Shown here: in pieces, positions 24,115 to 34,003 of the stretch
Layout: each line of letters starts with the position of its first letter
Numbering within the stretch: position 1 is the first letter of the stretch
NCBI RefSeq assembly: GCF_012913485.1
Contig: NZ_CP051774.1
Coordinates: forward strand, 1,302,001-1,366,000
Reading direction: 5' to 3'
Source: Luteolibacter luteus
Lineage (GTDB): Bacteria > Verrucomicrobiota > Verrucomicrobiia > Verrucomicrobiales > Akkermansiaceae
Length of the DNA stretch: 64,000 bases
Notes under the pieces: model-generated
What the model was told of the DNA's origin: nothing
The model's database searches: none
Seen by the model: only the letters and a program-made list of their open reading frames with translations
Translations under genes and position numbers: made by a program

Positions 24115-25362
24115 ATGGCCATCTCCGCAGCAGCCAGCATCGGAAGCCTCGTCGCCTTGATGGCGTCGGTCACTGGTGCGACGGCACAGGAAGCGGATGC
24201 CACTAGCCAAGCGGCGGCGGCCAAGCTGGGGCAGGAGATCTTCCTCGATGCGAGTCTCTCCAATCCCCCGGGCATGTCCTGTGTCAGCTGCCATTTCCCG
24301 GAAGCAGCCTTCGCGGATCCCCGCGCGGTGTCACCAGGTGCCGTATTGGGCAGGAACGGCCGGCGGAATGCTCCTAGCCTGATGTATGCCGCGCTGATTC
24401 CGAACCGGGATCAAGAGGACATCCTCGAAGAAAGCGGCGAGCAGGTCTGGGTCTGGCAGGGCGGGATGTTTCAGGATGGCAGTGCCCGCACCCTGCACGA
24501 GCAGGTGCAACGCCCCTTCTTCGACCACGCGGAGATGAATCTTCTCAACGAAGCCGATCTCGCAGGCCGCCTGAGAAACTCGAGCTATGCTCCGAAGCTC
24601 AAGAAGGGACTCGCGGAAGAAGAATGGACGGATGACGGCAAGGTCACCCAACGCGCCTACCGTGCCTTGGTGGAGTTCCTAAAAGAACCCATGTTCCGTC
24701 CCTTCGATGCGCGCATCGATGATTACCTTGCGGGAAACAAGGATGCACTGTCCGCTCAGGAAAGGCGCGGCCTGGAGATATTCAAAACCAAAGCGAAGTG
24801 CGCCGATTGCCATCTGCTCCACAACAGCGCTTGGCCTCAACCGCTGCTCAGTGACTACGGCTACGACAACTTGGGCGTACCATCACGTGGTGAATCCGAC
24901 CCCGGCCTCGGCGGCCACACCGGCGTAACAACCGAACTCGGGCAATTCCGCTCTCCCTCGCTGCGCAACGTCGCACTCACCGCCCCTTACATGCACAACG
25001 GCTCGCTCGCCACCCTGCGCGAGGTCATCGAGTTCTACAACAAACGCGACCTCGAACCCGAGCGCTGGGGCAAGACCGATTATCCGGAAACGGTCAATCA
25101 CAGCGACCTCGGCAATCTCGGCCTCGACGATCAGGAGCTGAGTGATCTCGTCGCGCTGATGGATGCCTTCACCGACCGCAGCCTGCTGGAGATGCGGAAG
25201 CGTGGGGATCGGTTTCCACAAATACCCTTGGGCGTGCCGGACAGCTGGAAAATGCGTGCCTACTTCCCTGATTGGAATCACGCCGCAACGCCTCTGCCAG
25301 CCCATCCACCGCAAGCGGGGAACAATACAGCTGCCACTCCCGAACCCTCTAACAACCCATGA
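24115..25362 (+). CDS. Di-haem cytochrome c peroxidase/MauG-like protein
   Basis: 415 aa from the ATG at 24115, which gives a signal peptide (SIGSLVALMASVTGATAQ); 24055 is an alternative start. Two CxxCH haem motifs: MSCVSCH near the N-terminus and KCADCH in the second half. The segments RRNAPSLMY, FRSPSLRNVALTAPYMHNG and EVIEFYNKRD are standard for the family. Periplasmic. ATGA overlap with the PhoD-LamG gene shows they are co-translated, an unusual pairing. Confidence 0.92.
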   Translation: MAISAAASIGSLVALMASVTGATAQEADATSQAAAAKLGQEIFLDASLSNPPGMSCVSCHFPEAAFADPRAVSPGAVLGRNGRRNAPSLMYAALIPNRDQEDILEESGEQVWVWQGGMFQDGSARTLHEQVQRPFFDHAEMNLLNEADLAGRLRNSSYAPKLKKGLAEEEWTDDGKVTQRAYRALVEFLKEPMFRPFDARIDDYLAGNKDALSAQERRGLEIFKTKAKCADCHLLHNSAWPQPLLSDYGYDNLGVPSRGESDPGLGGHTGVTTELGQFRSPSLRNVALTAPYMHNGSLATLREVIEFYNKRDLEPERWGKTDYPETVNHSDLGNLGLDDQELSDLVALMDAFTDRSLLEMRKRGDRFPQIPLGVPDSWKMRAYFPDWNHAATPLPAHPPQAGNNTAATPEPSNNP

Positions 25363-27818
25363 GACCACTCTCCACCACGCGGGCGATCCTTTGCGCCACC
25401 GCCCTTCTCGGAACCACTAGCCTGTGCGCCCAAACCGGACCCATGATCGGCACGGTAAAAACCACCGAGGCATGGCTCCTCTACCGCCCGGGAGCTGTCG
25501 AAAAAAGCCTGCGCCTGAGCGTGCTTGATACCGGAGGACAAGTCGTCGCCACCAGCGATTCCACTAGTGCGGCAGCCAATGACTTCGTGGCAAAATTCCA
25601 CGTCACCGGCCTGAGTGCGGCAACCGCCTATCGCTACAAGATCGAAGACACCTCGGGCTCTTCACCCATGCCACTCGCCGGACCGGAAGACGGCCTGCGA
25701 TTCAAGACCCGGCTCACCACTGGCACGCAGGGAACGGTCACAGCCGCCTTTGTCTCCTGCGCGAACAACACCTCCGAACCTGTCTGGGAGAGAATCGGGA
25801 CGCTGAAACCGGACCAAGTGATCCTCGGTGGCGATACACCCTATGTCGATGTGGCGGACCTTGCTACCAGCCGCACGAAGCATCGTGCCTTTCTGGAGAC
25901 ACCTTTCATGTCCTCTTTGATCCGCGGTACTTCCGCGGTCGGCACTTGGGATGACCACGACTTCGGCCTGAACAATGGCAATGGCGTGACGGCTGCAGAT
26001 CGGCGGGAAAATACCCGCAAGGCTTTCGTGGAATACCGGGCCCACGAGCAATTCGGCACCGGCAGCGAAGCGGTCTACCACAAGGTCGACTTGGGTGTGA
26101 TGGAGATCTTCCTGCTCGATCCCCGCTGGTTCTCACAGACCGGACCATCGCCCGCAGACCCGGCCAAGAAGACGACCTTTGGCGAAGCACAATGGCAGTG
26201 GATCAAGGAGGCACTCGAAGCTTCGCGCGCTCCTTTCAAGGTGCTGACCATGGGCGAGGTCTGGGAGGACAAGAAGAACTCCGAGAACGACGACATGTTC
26301 ACCTACTGGCATGAGCGGGACGCCCTCTTCGACTTCATTCGCAGCAAGGCCATCCCCGGCGTGGTTCTTCTGGGAGGAGACATCCACGTCTCCCGCCATC
26401 TGGTTCACCCGCAGCGTATCGGCTACGATCTCCATGACTTCGTGACCTCGCCCGCGCACACGTCCGTGATCGCCAGCCTTGATGTTCCTCACCCTTCCCT
26501 TGAATGGTCGTCTCAGCAGCCGCGGCAATTCCTGACATTGACCGCGGATACCCGGGTCAATCCGCCACTGCTCACCGCGCGCTACTATCTCGCCGATGGC
26601 ACGGTGCAGCGTGAAGTGGCGATCCCCTATGACCAGCTCGTCCCAAAAGAGGGCGAAGGCCTCGGCCGCGGCTTGCGGGCATGGTGGTCTTTCGATGGGG
26701 ATCTAAAGAACAAGTCGGTGCTTGGCAGTCGCATCGATGCCGACGCCGTGAACGGAGCCAGCCTCATCGCGGAAGGCGGCTTGCGCGGCGGAGCGGCATC
26801 GCTCTCCCGCGCCGCGGGCCAATACCTGCATGTGGGTCGCAGTGCCTTGGATGATAATACCGCGGCCTACACTGCTTCCATGTGGTGCAAGCCCGCGAGC
26901 CTTCCCTCACACGGCAGTGCGGAGCGGCATTTCCTGATCGAGAGCACCCTCGCAGGCACGGTTGGCAACGAGGCGGGCTACTCCATCTCGGCTGGCCTGC
27001 GGGCAGGCAACGCTCCCGACAAGGTGAACCTGGAACTCTTTACCCATACGCTGCAGCCGGCTGGTCCCGCTCCCACCGCGGCACCCACGCCTCTCGCCCA
27101 AGGAGGCTTTTCCTGCATGCTCGATCGCAGCCTTTTCGAAGGAAAGTGGGCCCACGTTGCCCTGACCTTCGATAGCACCTTCCTCCGGCTCTATGTGAAC
27201 GGTAGCGAGGTCGCCGCCCACGAACTCCCCATCCCGGGCCCCGTCTCGGAAACGGGCGGTTTCGTGATCGGGGGACATCGCGAGGGAGCAGGCCGGAACT
27301 TCGACGGCCTGCTGGATGAAATCGCGCTATGGTCCCGTGCCTTGTCCCCTTCCGAAATCACCACGCTCTATCACGGAGGAACTCCTCAGACCCTGCCCAC
27401 CGAAGTCTCCGCTACCGATACCGATGGCGATACCTTGGAAGATTGGTGGGAAGTCCTCTGCGGGCTCGATCCCGAGAACGCCGATGATGCCTTGGCTGAC
27501 AGCGATCATGATTCGGTCCCGGCTTGGCTGGAACGCGCCTCGGGAACTCATCCGCTAGTGGACAACTCTTCTCTCTACGATTACCTCCGCCAACTCGTGG
27601 ATCCTGGGGTCCTCTCCGCGCCGCTGCTTTTCCGTCACCCATCTCAAGACACCCTTCGTTTCCGCCTGCACGGAAAGGCGAGCCGGGATCTGGTGGAGTG
27701 GTCGCCTTTCACCTCGGGGGCCGGGGTGAGTGGCGACGTCTTCACGGGTGAATTTCTCTTCAGTCTGCCTCTCGAAGCAAACGGAGGACAATTTTTCCGC
27801 TTCGACATCAATCCTTGA
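25359..27818 (+). CDS. PhoD-like phosphatase with LamG domain
   Basis: 819 aa, signal peptide at residues 1-24. PhoD-type metallophosphatase domain about 75-420 with metal ligands in GGDTPYVD, TWDDHDFGLNNGNG and GGDIHVSRH. A LamG/concanavalin-like domain follows at about 440-660 (WSFDGDLKNKS to FDGLLDEIALWSRALS), then a calcium-repeat-like DTDGDTLEDWWEVLCG and a C-terminal beta domain. Expected to be an exported phosphodiesterase or phosphatase tethered to a surface or polymer by the LamG domain. Coupled to the di-haem peroxidase. Confidence 0.87.
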   Translation: MRPLSTTRAILCATALLGTTSLCAQTGPMIGTVKTTEAWLLYRPGAVEKSLRLSVLDTGGQVVATSDSTSAAANDFVAKFHVTGLSAATAYRYKIEDTSGSSPMPLAGPEDGLRFKTRLTTGTQGTVTAAFVSCANNTSEPVWERIGTLKPDQVILGGDTPYVDVADLATSRTKHRAFLETPFMSSLIRGTSAVGTWDDHDFGLNNGNGVTAADRRENTRKAFVEYRAHEQFGTGSEAVYHKVDLGVMEIFLLDPRWFSQTGPSPADPAKKTTFGEAQWQWIKEALEASRAPFKVLTMGEVWEDKKNSENDDMFTYWHERDALFDFIRSKAIPGVVLLGGDIHVSRHLVHPQRIGYDLHDFVTSPAHTSVIASLDVPHPSLEWSSQQPRQFLTLTADTRVNPPLLTARYYLADGTVQREVAIPYDQLVPKEGEGLGRGLRAWWSFDGDLKNKSVLGSRIDADAVNGASLIAEGGLRGGAASLSRAAGQYLHVGRSALDDNTAAYTASMWCKPASLPSHGSAERHFLIESTLAGTVGNEAGYSISAGLRAGNAPDKVNLELFTHTLQPAGPAPTAAPTPLAQGGFSCMLDRSLFEGKWAHVALTFDSTFLRLYVNGSEVAAHELPIPGPVSETGGFVIGGHREGAGRNFDGLLDEIALWSRALSPSEITTLYHGGTPQTLPTEVSATDTDGDTLEDWWEVLCGLDPENADDALADSDHDSVPAWLERASGTHPLVDNSSLYDYLRQLVDPGVLSAPLLFRHPSQDTLRFRLHGKASRDLVEWSPFTSGAGVSGDVFTGEFLFSLPLEANGGQFFRFDINP

Positions 27819-28078
27819 TCAAGGATTTCCCCTAAAGGTGACAAATTCGACTTTAGGAAACTTATTTATTGCATAGGAAACTCTTTTAAAGAAGTTTCCC
27901 AATGTCATCTGCCTGAAAGCGGATTGAAATCCTTCCCTGCGATCCTCCCTCCGCAGCCCCTCCTCAAACCGTCTCGGGAACTTCTTCATTCAACCTCATG
28001 TCTCCCAGCAATATGCCAAGATGTTTCTCAAAGACCAACAAAAGGAACATTATTTCAACACAGTTTGCCGCATCGAAC

Positions 28079-29467
28079 ATGAAAAAACTCGTCCCCATGC
28101 TTGTCCTCCCTCTTGCGGGGAGCCTTTCCGCACCGGCCGCGGTAACGGATAATCTCGTCGCCTACTGGACCTTCGAAGGGAGTGCGACCAACAGCACGCC
28201 TGCCAGCGGAGGCTCTGCCTACGACGGGGTCTTGTCCGGAAATGCTGTGGTCACTGGTACCCCGAAAGTCGGCACCGGTGCCCTGTTGCTGGATGGCACT
28301 GGCGATTATCTCGATGTGGCTTCGACGGTGGACGTGAACCAGCCTTGGAGCGTCTCCGCATGGTTCCGCTCCGTTGTGGCCCCCACGGGCCGCGGGATGA
28401 TTTTCGAGAGTTCTGGAAGCTACGCGATCTCCTACGGCATCCGTGAAGGCACTCCGGCGACCCATACCAACTTCCAAGCCTACACCGATCTCGCCACCGG
28501 TACCGATCCCTTCGTCGATTCCCAAGTTCCCGATGCCAGCACTGCGGAAACCTGGCATCATATCCTGCTCACCTTTACCCCTGCGACGCCGATAGATGCA
28601 GGCACCGTCATCGGCTATCTGGATGGCACTGCAATCTACACGCTAAATGTCCCGGCCGGGACCACCCTCACACCCGCGAATGGCTTTCACATCGGAACTT
28701 ATCGCAGCGCCAATGACCGCTGGTTCACTGGCTCCATTGACGAGGTGGCGATGTGGAACCGCACCTTGAGCATCGCCGAGGCCAGCGAGGTTTTTTCGCG
28801 CGGCAATCAGGGCGAGTCGCTGGTGACAACCAAACTTAACATCGCACTAAGCGCGAACCCCGCCACCCAGGGCAGCGTCACCGGCAACGGCGTTTACAAT
28901 CCCGGCCAAGAAGTCCCGATCACCGCCACGCCAAATCCCGGCTACATCTTCCTTTCATGGAGCGGGGATTTCACCGGCCAACCGACCTCCTTCACCTACA
29001 CCGCCAATGCAGGTGCCACAGCCGTCGCCAGTTTCGGTGAGGACACCTCTGATTCCGATGGCGATGGACTAAGCAACTACGAAGAGATCGTCATCCATCT
29101 CACCAATCCTAACAACCCCGACACGGATGGAGACCGCATCCCCGATGGTGCGGAAGCGAACATCACCTTCACCAGCCCGACCGCCAGCGACGCAGCGCTG
29201 GTCTCCTTCGTAGATCAGAACCTCTGCACGAACGAGCACGCGGGTGCCATCGCTCTCAATGCCCCCCGCATCGAACGCAATCCCGCCAGCGGTGTGGTGA
29301 GCCTCTTCCTGGGACTAAGCGGTTCCCCGGATCAAGGCGCATGGCAGCCAGTTAATCTCAACAGCCCTTCCGTCACGATCACACCGGTGACCGATGGCTG
29401 GGATATCACCATCCCCGCTCCTTCGAACACGGTGAACAGCTACGTCCTTCTCGGTCGCAAACCCTGA
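28079..29467 (+). CDS. LamG surface protein with InlB-like and calcium repeats
   Basis: 462 aa from the ATG at 28079 (signal peptide MKKLVPMLVLPLAGSLSAPA); the frame from 27998 is less likely. LamG domain about 25-240 (NLVAYWTFEGS, NDRWFTGSIDEVAMWNRTLS), a beta-grasp repeat of the InlB/Flg_new type about 258-325 (TATPNPGYIFLSWSGDFTG), calcium repeat DSDGDGLSNYEE, and a C-terminal domain. It begins a run of three LamG genes. Probably exported and carbohydrate-binding. Confidence 0.85.
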   Translation: MKKLVPMLVLPLAGSLSAPAAVTDNLVAYWTFEGSATNSTPASGGSAYDGVLSGNAVVTGTPKVGTGALLLDGTGDYLDVASTVDVNQPWSVSAWFRSVVAPTGRGMIFESSGSYAISYGIREGTPATHTNFQAYTDLATGTDPFVDSQVPDASTAETWHHILLTFTPATPIDAGTVIGYLDGTAIYTLNVPAGTTLTPANGFHIGTYRSANDRWFTGSIDEVAMWNRTLSIAEASEVFSRGNQGESLVTTKLNIALSANPATQGSVTGNGVYNPGQEVPITATPNPGYIFLSWSGDFTGQPTSFTYTANAGATAVASFGEDTSDSDGDGLSNYEEIVIHLTNPNNPDTDGDRIPDGAEANITFTSPTASDAALVSFVDQNLCTNEHAGAIALNAPRIERNPASGVVSLFLGLSGSPDQGAWQPVNLNSPSVTITPVTDGWDITIPAPSNTVNSYVLLGRKP

Positions 29468-29499
29468 TCCATCACTGCCCCTTCATACTCTCTCGACTC

Positions 29500-30306
29500 A
29501 TGAAAAAGAGCTCTTCCATTCTCCTCGCGTCCCTTCTTGCCATGCCGCTCTCACAAGGAGCCATCGTCACCGGCTTGGTCGGTTACTGGGGCTTTGAAGA
29601 TAGCACCACGAACGGCGGCAGCGGAGGCTCTGCCTTCGACGGCGTCCTGATGGGAAATGCAGCGACCACCGGCACGGTCAGGGCCGGCAGTGGCGCACTC
29701 CTGCTCGATGGCAGCGGCGACTATCTGGACATCACTTCCACCGTTGACGTGAATCAGCCGTGGACAGTCTCCGCATGGTTCAACTCGGATGTCGCCCCCA
29801 CGGGACGCGGTATGGTCTTCGAGAGTTCCGGCAGTTTCGCCATGTCTTTCGGCATCCGTGAAGGCACCCCGGCGACAAACACAAACTTCCAAGCCTTCGC
29901 CGATGCTGCCACGGGCGGCGATCCTTCGGGCGACTTCCAGATCGGTGATGCCGCCACGATCGGAGCATGGCACCACATCCTGCTCGCCTTCACGCCCTCC
30001 ACCTCCACCACCAGTGGCTCGATCACCGGCTATCTCGATGGAACACAATCCTACAACCTGACCGTTCCAACCGGAGTGAGCTTGGTCGCGGCGAATGGTT
30101 TTCACATCGGCACCTATCGAAGCGCAAACGATCGCTGGTTCGATGGATCCATTGATGAGGTCGGCATGTGGAACCGGACACTCAGCCCTGCGGAAGCAGC
30201 AAGTGTCTATCGAGCGGGCCAAGCCGGCCTCGCGATTCCCGAACCCTCGGTGGCGATGCTCGGCAGTCTCGGCCTCATACTGCTCTTCCGCCGTCGCGCC
30301 TCCTGA
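29500..30306 (+). CDS. LamG protein with PEP-CTERM sorting signal
   Basis: 268 aa. Signal peptide (MKKSSSILLASLLAMPLSQG), a LamG domain nearly identical in layout to the upstream protein (GYWGFEDSTTNGGSGGSAFD; DRWFDGSIDEVGMWNRTLS), and a C-terminal PEP-CTERM signal: IPEPS, a hydrophobic helix (VAMLGSLGLILLF) and RRRAS. Exosortase would process it at the membrane for export to the surface or matrix. A recent tandem duplicate of the 28,079 gene's N-terminal half. Confidence 0.88.
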   Translation: MKKSSSILLASLLAMPLSQGAIVTGLVGYWGFEDSTTNGGSGGSAFDGVLMGNAATTGTVRAGSGALLLDGSGDYLDITSTVDVNQPWTVSAWFNSDVAPTGRGMVFESSGSFAMSFGIREGTPATNTNFQAFADAATGGDPSGDFQIGDAATIGAWHHILLAFTPSTSTTSGSITGYLDGTQSYNLTVPTGVSLVAANGFHIGTYRSANDRWFDGSIDEVGMWNRTLSPAEAASVYRAGQAGLAIPEPSVAMLGSLGLILLFRRRAS

Positions 30307-30344
30307 AGTCGGCTCCCTTCATCAGACATCAACCGATTCCTTCG

Positions 30345-31823
30345 ATGATTTTTGACCGAACCATCATGATCGCCATGGGCGGGCTCCTCGCGCTTCCCGC
30401 GGCAAAAGCGGATCTTGCTGCCAATCTTTCCGCCTACTACGACTTCGAACAGACCGGTGCATCAGGCCTGGCGAACAAGGCACCCGGCGCAACAGGCCAC
30501 GACGCGATCCGCGGCGGCACAGCCCAGCCCGATTGGGCCACCGGCGAGAATCCGACCGGCCCGGGATTCGCCGGCAAGGCCGAATACCTCGGCACCACTG
30601 GCACCAGCGACCGTTCGCTGATGATCGTAGGAAAGGCGCTGAATCTCGACGACGAACGTAACGAATACGTCGAGATCCCGCTTGGCACCGCCCAGCTCGG
30701 CACCTCCTTCTCGATCGCCACCTGGCACGCATTGACGCCGGGAAGTTCGAATACCAGCGGCCGCTACCATGTCTTCGAAGCCAGCAATGGCTTCGACATC
30801 TCATGGGGAACATCGTCCACATCGTTCACCACCCCGCAGAGCCAATACAGCTACCTGGCCTACGTCGGCGAAGGTGCCGGCTTCGGTCCCTCGCCACTGC
30901 CATCCACCGTGTGGAATCATGTCGTCCACTCTTTCTCCTCCGATGGCAGCACCACGACCCTCCGGCTTTATGTAAATGGAGAATTCGTCTCCAGCCGTAC
31001 CGCAGCAACCTCGTCGATGGACTTTCCTTCGATCCTGCTCGGCCGTCATCGCACTACGGTCGCCCAAGACCGCGAGTGGGACGGGATGCTGGATGAGGTA
31101 GCAGTCTGGAATCGCGCCCTGACTGCCAATGATGCGAAGGAACTCTTCCTCCGTGGTGCGGAAGGCTTCGGTGTCCTCGGAAACCTCTCTGCAGCGAACA
31201 AGGGCTTCATCTCCGTGAGTCCATCCTCGGAAGCGGGCGGCACGGTGAGTGGCACCGAGCTCTACGACTTCGGCGAGGTGGCAAACATCGATGCAGCTCC
31301 AGCCCCCGGTTATCTCTTCGCCAGCTGGAGTGGCCCCTTTGCCGGGAAGCCGGCCTCCTTCACCCACAGCGTGACGGGATCCGTTGAATCCATCGCCAGC
31401 TTTATCGCGGACACAGCGGATGATGACCACGATGGCCTGACAAACTACCAGGAGCTGGCGATCTATTTCACCGTCCCGGACGACGCAGACACCGATGACG
31501 ACGGAATCAATGACGGGGACGAGGTCCATGGCTCCCTGACCGATCCCCTGATCAGCCAACAGGCCGCGGTCCAATATGTCCTCGCGAATCTCTGCAACGG
31601 CGGCATCCAGCCCGGTGACCTCGTCTTGGCGCGAAACACCGTGAACAGCACCCTCAGCTTCCGGCTGAAGGTGTCCGGCTCGACCACCCTTGGTGCTTGG
31701 TCTCCGATTGTTCCCTCGGCTCCCGGACTCTCGGGATCTGCCACGGACGGCGAGTTCCACCTCAGTATCCCTGGGACCACCGACACCAAGCACCTCTTCC
31801 GGTTCGAAGCGGTCACTCCCTGA
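30345..31823 (+). CDS. LamG surface protein with InlB-like and calcium repeats, third copy
   Basis: 492 aa from the ATG at 30345, 38 bp after the PEP-CTERM gene; the frame continues upstream inside that gene. Signal peptide (MIAMGGLLALPAAKA after a short lead), a LamG domain (NLSAYYDFEQTG to WDGMLDEVAVWNRALT), an InlB-like repeat (GTVSGTELYDFG, PGYLFASWSGPFAGK), calcium motifs DDDHDGLTNYQE and DTDDDGINDGDE, and a C-terminal domain. Same architecture as 28,079-29,467 but more diverged. Confidence 0.85.
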   Translation: MIFDRTIMIAMGGLLALPAAKADLAANLSAYYDFEQTGASGLANKAPGATGHDAIRGGTAQPDWATGENPTGPGFAGKAEYLGTTGTSDRSLMIVGKALNLDDERNEYVEIPLGTAQLGTSFSIATWHALTPGSSNTSGRYHVFEASNGFDISWGTSSTSFTTPQSQYSYLAYVGEGAGFGPSPLPSTVWNHVVHSFSSDGSTTTLRLYVNGEFVSSRTAATSSMDFPSILLGRHRTTVAQDREWDGMLDEVAVWNRALTANDAKELFLRGAEGFGVLGNLSAANKGFISVSPSSEAGGTVSGTELYDFGEVANIDAAPAPGYLFASWSGPFAGKPASFTHSVTGSVESIASFIADTADDDHDGLTNYQELAIYFTVPDDADTDDDGINDGDEVHGSLTDPLISQQAAVQYVLANLCNGGIQPGDLVLARNTVNSTLSFRLKVSGSTTLGAWSPIVPSAPGLSGSATDGEFHLSIPGTTDTKHLFRFEAVTP

Positions 31824-31909
31824 GAAAGCTCTCTATCGAGGCAATGCAGTCACCGGAGCGAACGGCTGTGGCTTGACCCGGTCCCTTCCTCCGGTGACTG
31901 TTTGGGCCG

Positions 31910-32470
31910 ATGAACTTGGTCGAACTGGCATCACGGATCAAAGCCGCACGGATGTCGAAAGGCTACACGCTGGATCGCGTGGCGGAAATTTCCGGCTTGG
32001 GGAAAGGTCTTCTTTCGAAGGTCGAAAACTTCCGGGTCACCCCCTCGCTGCCAACCTTGGCCAAGCTCTGCGAAGCGCTCGGCATGAGCATGTCCGAGCT
32101 CTTCGAAGGACTCGACGACAAACCCAAGCTCAGCATCGTTCGCGCCAACGAGCGCAAGGAGATCGAACGTGATCGGGACCAGTCGGACATCAGCTATCAC
32201 GCCTTGGCCCACGGACGCCCGGACCGGAACATGGATCCCTTCGTCCTTGATGTTCCCGCAGGCGGAGGACGCCGCGAGGCAATGCCCCACGAAGGCGAGG
32301 AGTTCCTGATCGTCCTTAGGGGGAGCGTATCCTTCGAATACAATGGCGAGACCCATCTGCTGAAAGAAGGCGATGCCGCCTATTTCGATGCAGAGGTCGA
32401 CCACCGCGTCTTCAATCCCGGTGCAAAAGACGCGAGAATCCTCTGCGTTTTCCTCGGCCGCCCCATGTAA
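31910..32470 (+). CDS. XRE-family regulator with cupin sensor domain
   Basis: 186 aa. N-terminal helix-turn-helix (residues about 6-62: IKAARMSKGYTLDRVAEISG, LLSKVENFRVTPSLPTLAKL) and C-terminal cupin (about 110-183: MPHEGEEFLIVLRGSVSFEY, LKEGDAAYFDAEVDHRVFNP). This architecture usually senses a small metabolite and controls a neighbouring operon, here plausibly the LamG/PhoD genes. Complete. Confidence 0.9.
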   Translation: MNLVELASRIKAARMSKGYTLDRVAEISGLGKGLLSKVENFRVTPSLPTLAKLCEALGMSMSELFEGLDDKPKLSIVRANERKEIERDRDQSDISYHALAHGRPDRNMDPFVLDVPAGGGRREAMPHEGEEFLIVLRGSVSFEYNGETHLLKEGDAAYFDAEVDHRVFNPGAKDARILCVFLGRPM

Positions 32471-32564
32471 GGAAGCCGACTGCAACCGGGTCGGTGCAGA
32501 ACCACCTCCCCGGAGCATGAAAGAGGAGTTTAGGCGACGGGCGTTCACCGCCTCCTGCAGAAGG

Positions 32565-33779
32565 TCAATTGCCTCTGTGGAATACGGCAAGTTCAGCATC
32601 TCCCCTCCCGACTGGAGGGACGACATAGTGAGGAGCACCCAAGTATCGATCGCAAACCTGTCGCTCCCACTGCCTGTTGTAATCGAACACAAAGACTCCC
32701 TTCTTTGCCAGCTTCGAAGCCCAGGCAACCGGGATCTCTCTCCCCGGGCAGTCTGAATTGAATCCTTTCGGCCCGCTGATGATCACATAATCAAATGACC
32801 TGTCTATTCCCGCCGGAACTTCAACCGTGCTCAGCCATTCGCCGACCTTGGATTTGAAATCGTACTGGTGGCTTTCATTGCCATCTCCACCTGCCGAACC
32901 GCCACCTTCCGTCACGAACACGCAATTCCCGTCAGCACAGTAGCTCCAGAAAGCCTCGTCGCCCGCAGGGCACACGACCAGGGTCGATGAACCCGGATCG
33001 TTATAAATCGTCTGGCCGATATGGAGATAGTGATTCTCCGCCCGGACGCCGTTGCTCAGGATCTTGCTTAGAGCGGCGTCCATCAGCCCGTCAAACTCGG
33101 GCCGCCACAGTCCAACCTCCTTTGCAATCCTCTCCTTGAAGATCAAATGATAAATCGCCTTATCATAAACTAGATCCTTGGACAGCACAGGGAAATTGAA
33201 ACGCTTATCGAGCGCCTTGACTCGTATGTTGGTACTACATAACGCGCGAGCCAGGGCGAGCTGGTCCGCTCGCCGGTATTTGCACCACTCCAAGTGCCAT
33301 CTCTCGAAGAAGGCCCGGGTTTTCTCCGTTTGGCGCCACACCATCACGCCACTGTTGAAAAACGGAAAGGTTTCGCCGCAAAGATTCAAGGTCTCGTCAA
33401 CCTCCGCCGCCGACGTGAATCCCGGATACTTCAGGAAAACCCTGGCACCGCGGCCCAATTGAGGATCGGCGTCGAGACCCATCGCAAGGTCGGCATCCCC
33501 AAGCAATTCCTCCATGTCGATGGCCTCTCCAAAGACGGTGTCCGTATCGACAAAGAGCGTCAAATCGAACGGAGTATATTCAAACAAGCGTGTTTTGGCC
33601 TGACGGGACTCCTTGCCGCTCCAGCTTGGAATCCAAGTGTAGGGCACGGCCAAGGGCCGATCCGAAATAACGTGAAAATCTAGCCCTTGGTTCGTCGCCT
33701 CAAGACTACGCAAGCTGTTCCTCAGCATGTCTTGGTAAGGACCGGTGCAAAGGTAGGTAACGCCTGACGAACAACTCAT
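32565..33779 (-). CDS. Glycosyltransferase (GT-A, DxD) with extra C-terminal domain
   Basis: 404 aa from the ATG at 33779 (MSCSSGVTYLCTGPYQ); the frame extends to 33824. Residues 1-250 are a nucleotide-sugar transferase with the metal site LTLFVDTDTVFGE, the acceptor loop FFNSGVMVWRQTEK and the D-Q motif RRADQLALARAL. The C-terminal about 130 residues (FDYVIISGPKGFNSDCPGRE) are an extra alpha/beta domain I do not recognise. Probably involved in surface glycan synthesis. It is followed upstream by another glycosyltransferase in the same direction. Confidence 0.78.
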   Translation of the reverse strand: MSCSSGVTYLCTGPYQDMLRNSLRSLEATNQGLDFHVISDRPLAVPYTWIPSWSGKESRQAKTRLFEYTPFDLTLFVDTDTVFGEAIDMEELLGDADLAMGLDADPQLGRGARVFLKYPGFTSAAEVDETLNLCGETFPFFNSGVMVWRQTEKTRAFFERWHLEWCKYRRADQLALARALCSTNIRVKALDKRFNFPVLSKDLVYDKAIYHLIFKERIAKEVGLWRPEFDGLMDAALSKILSNGVRAENHYLHIGQTIYNDPGSSTLVVCPAGDEAFWSYCADGNCVFVTEGGGSAGGDGNESHQYDFKSKVGEWLSTVEVPAGIDRSFDYVIISGPKGFNSDCPGREIPVAWASKLAKKGVFVFDYNRQWERQVCDRYLGAPHYVVPPVGRGDAELAVFHRGN

Positions 33780-34003
33780 AATATGATAAGATTTATATAA
33801 ATCAACCCACCGAAAAACCCACACCCGATCGCAGGGCGACTGTGAACTGGAAAGGTAAATATTGGCAAGCGGAAACCATCACATCGGCCTGGCTTCCAGT
33901 TGCCTCCCCTCCCGACCTCAGGCTGAATGATGTCCCGCCCCCAACTCATCGGGCGTAGGACTTTGACCTGCGGATATTTGTCACTCCCATTCGAGATTTA
34001 TTC

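Noticed and set aside
23995-24294. N-terminal 100 residues of the transporter frame
   Set aside because: Overlaps the divergent peroxidase gene and has no transporter-like features; start set at 23,994.
27327-27791. Several minus-strand frames within PhoD-LamG
   Set aside because: Antisense shadows of a high-GC gene.
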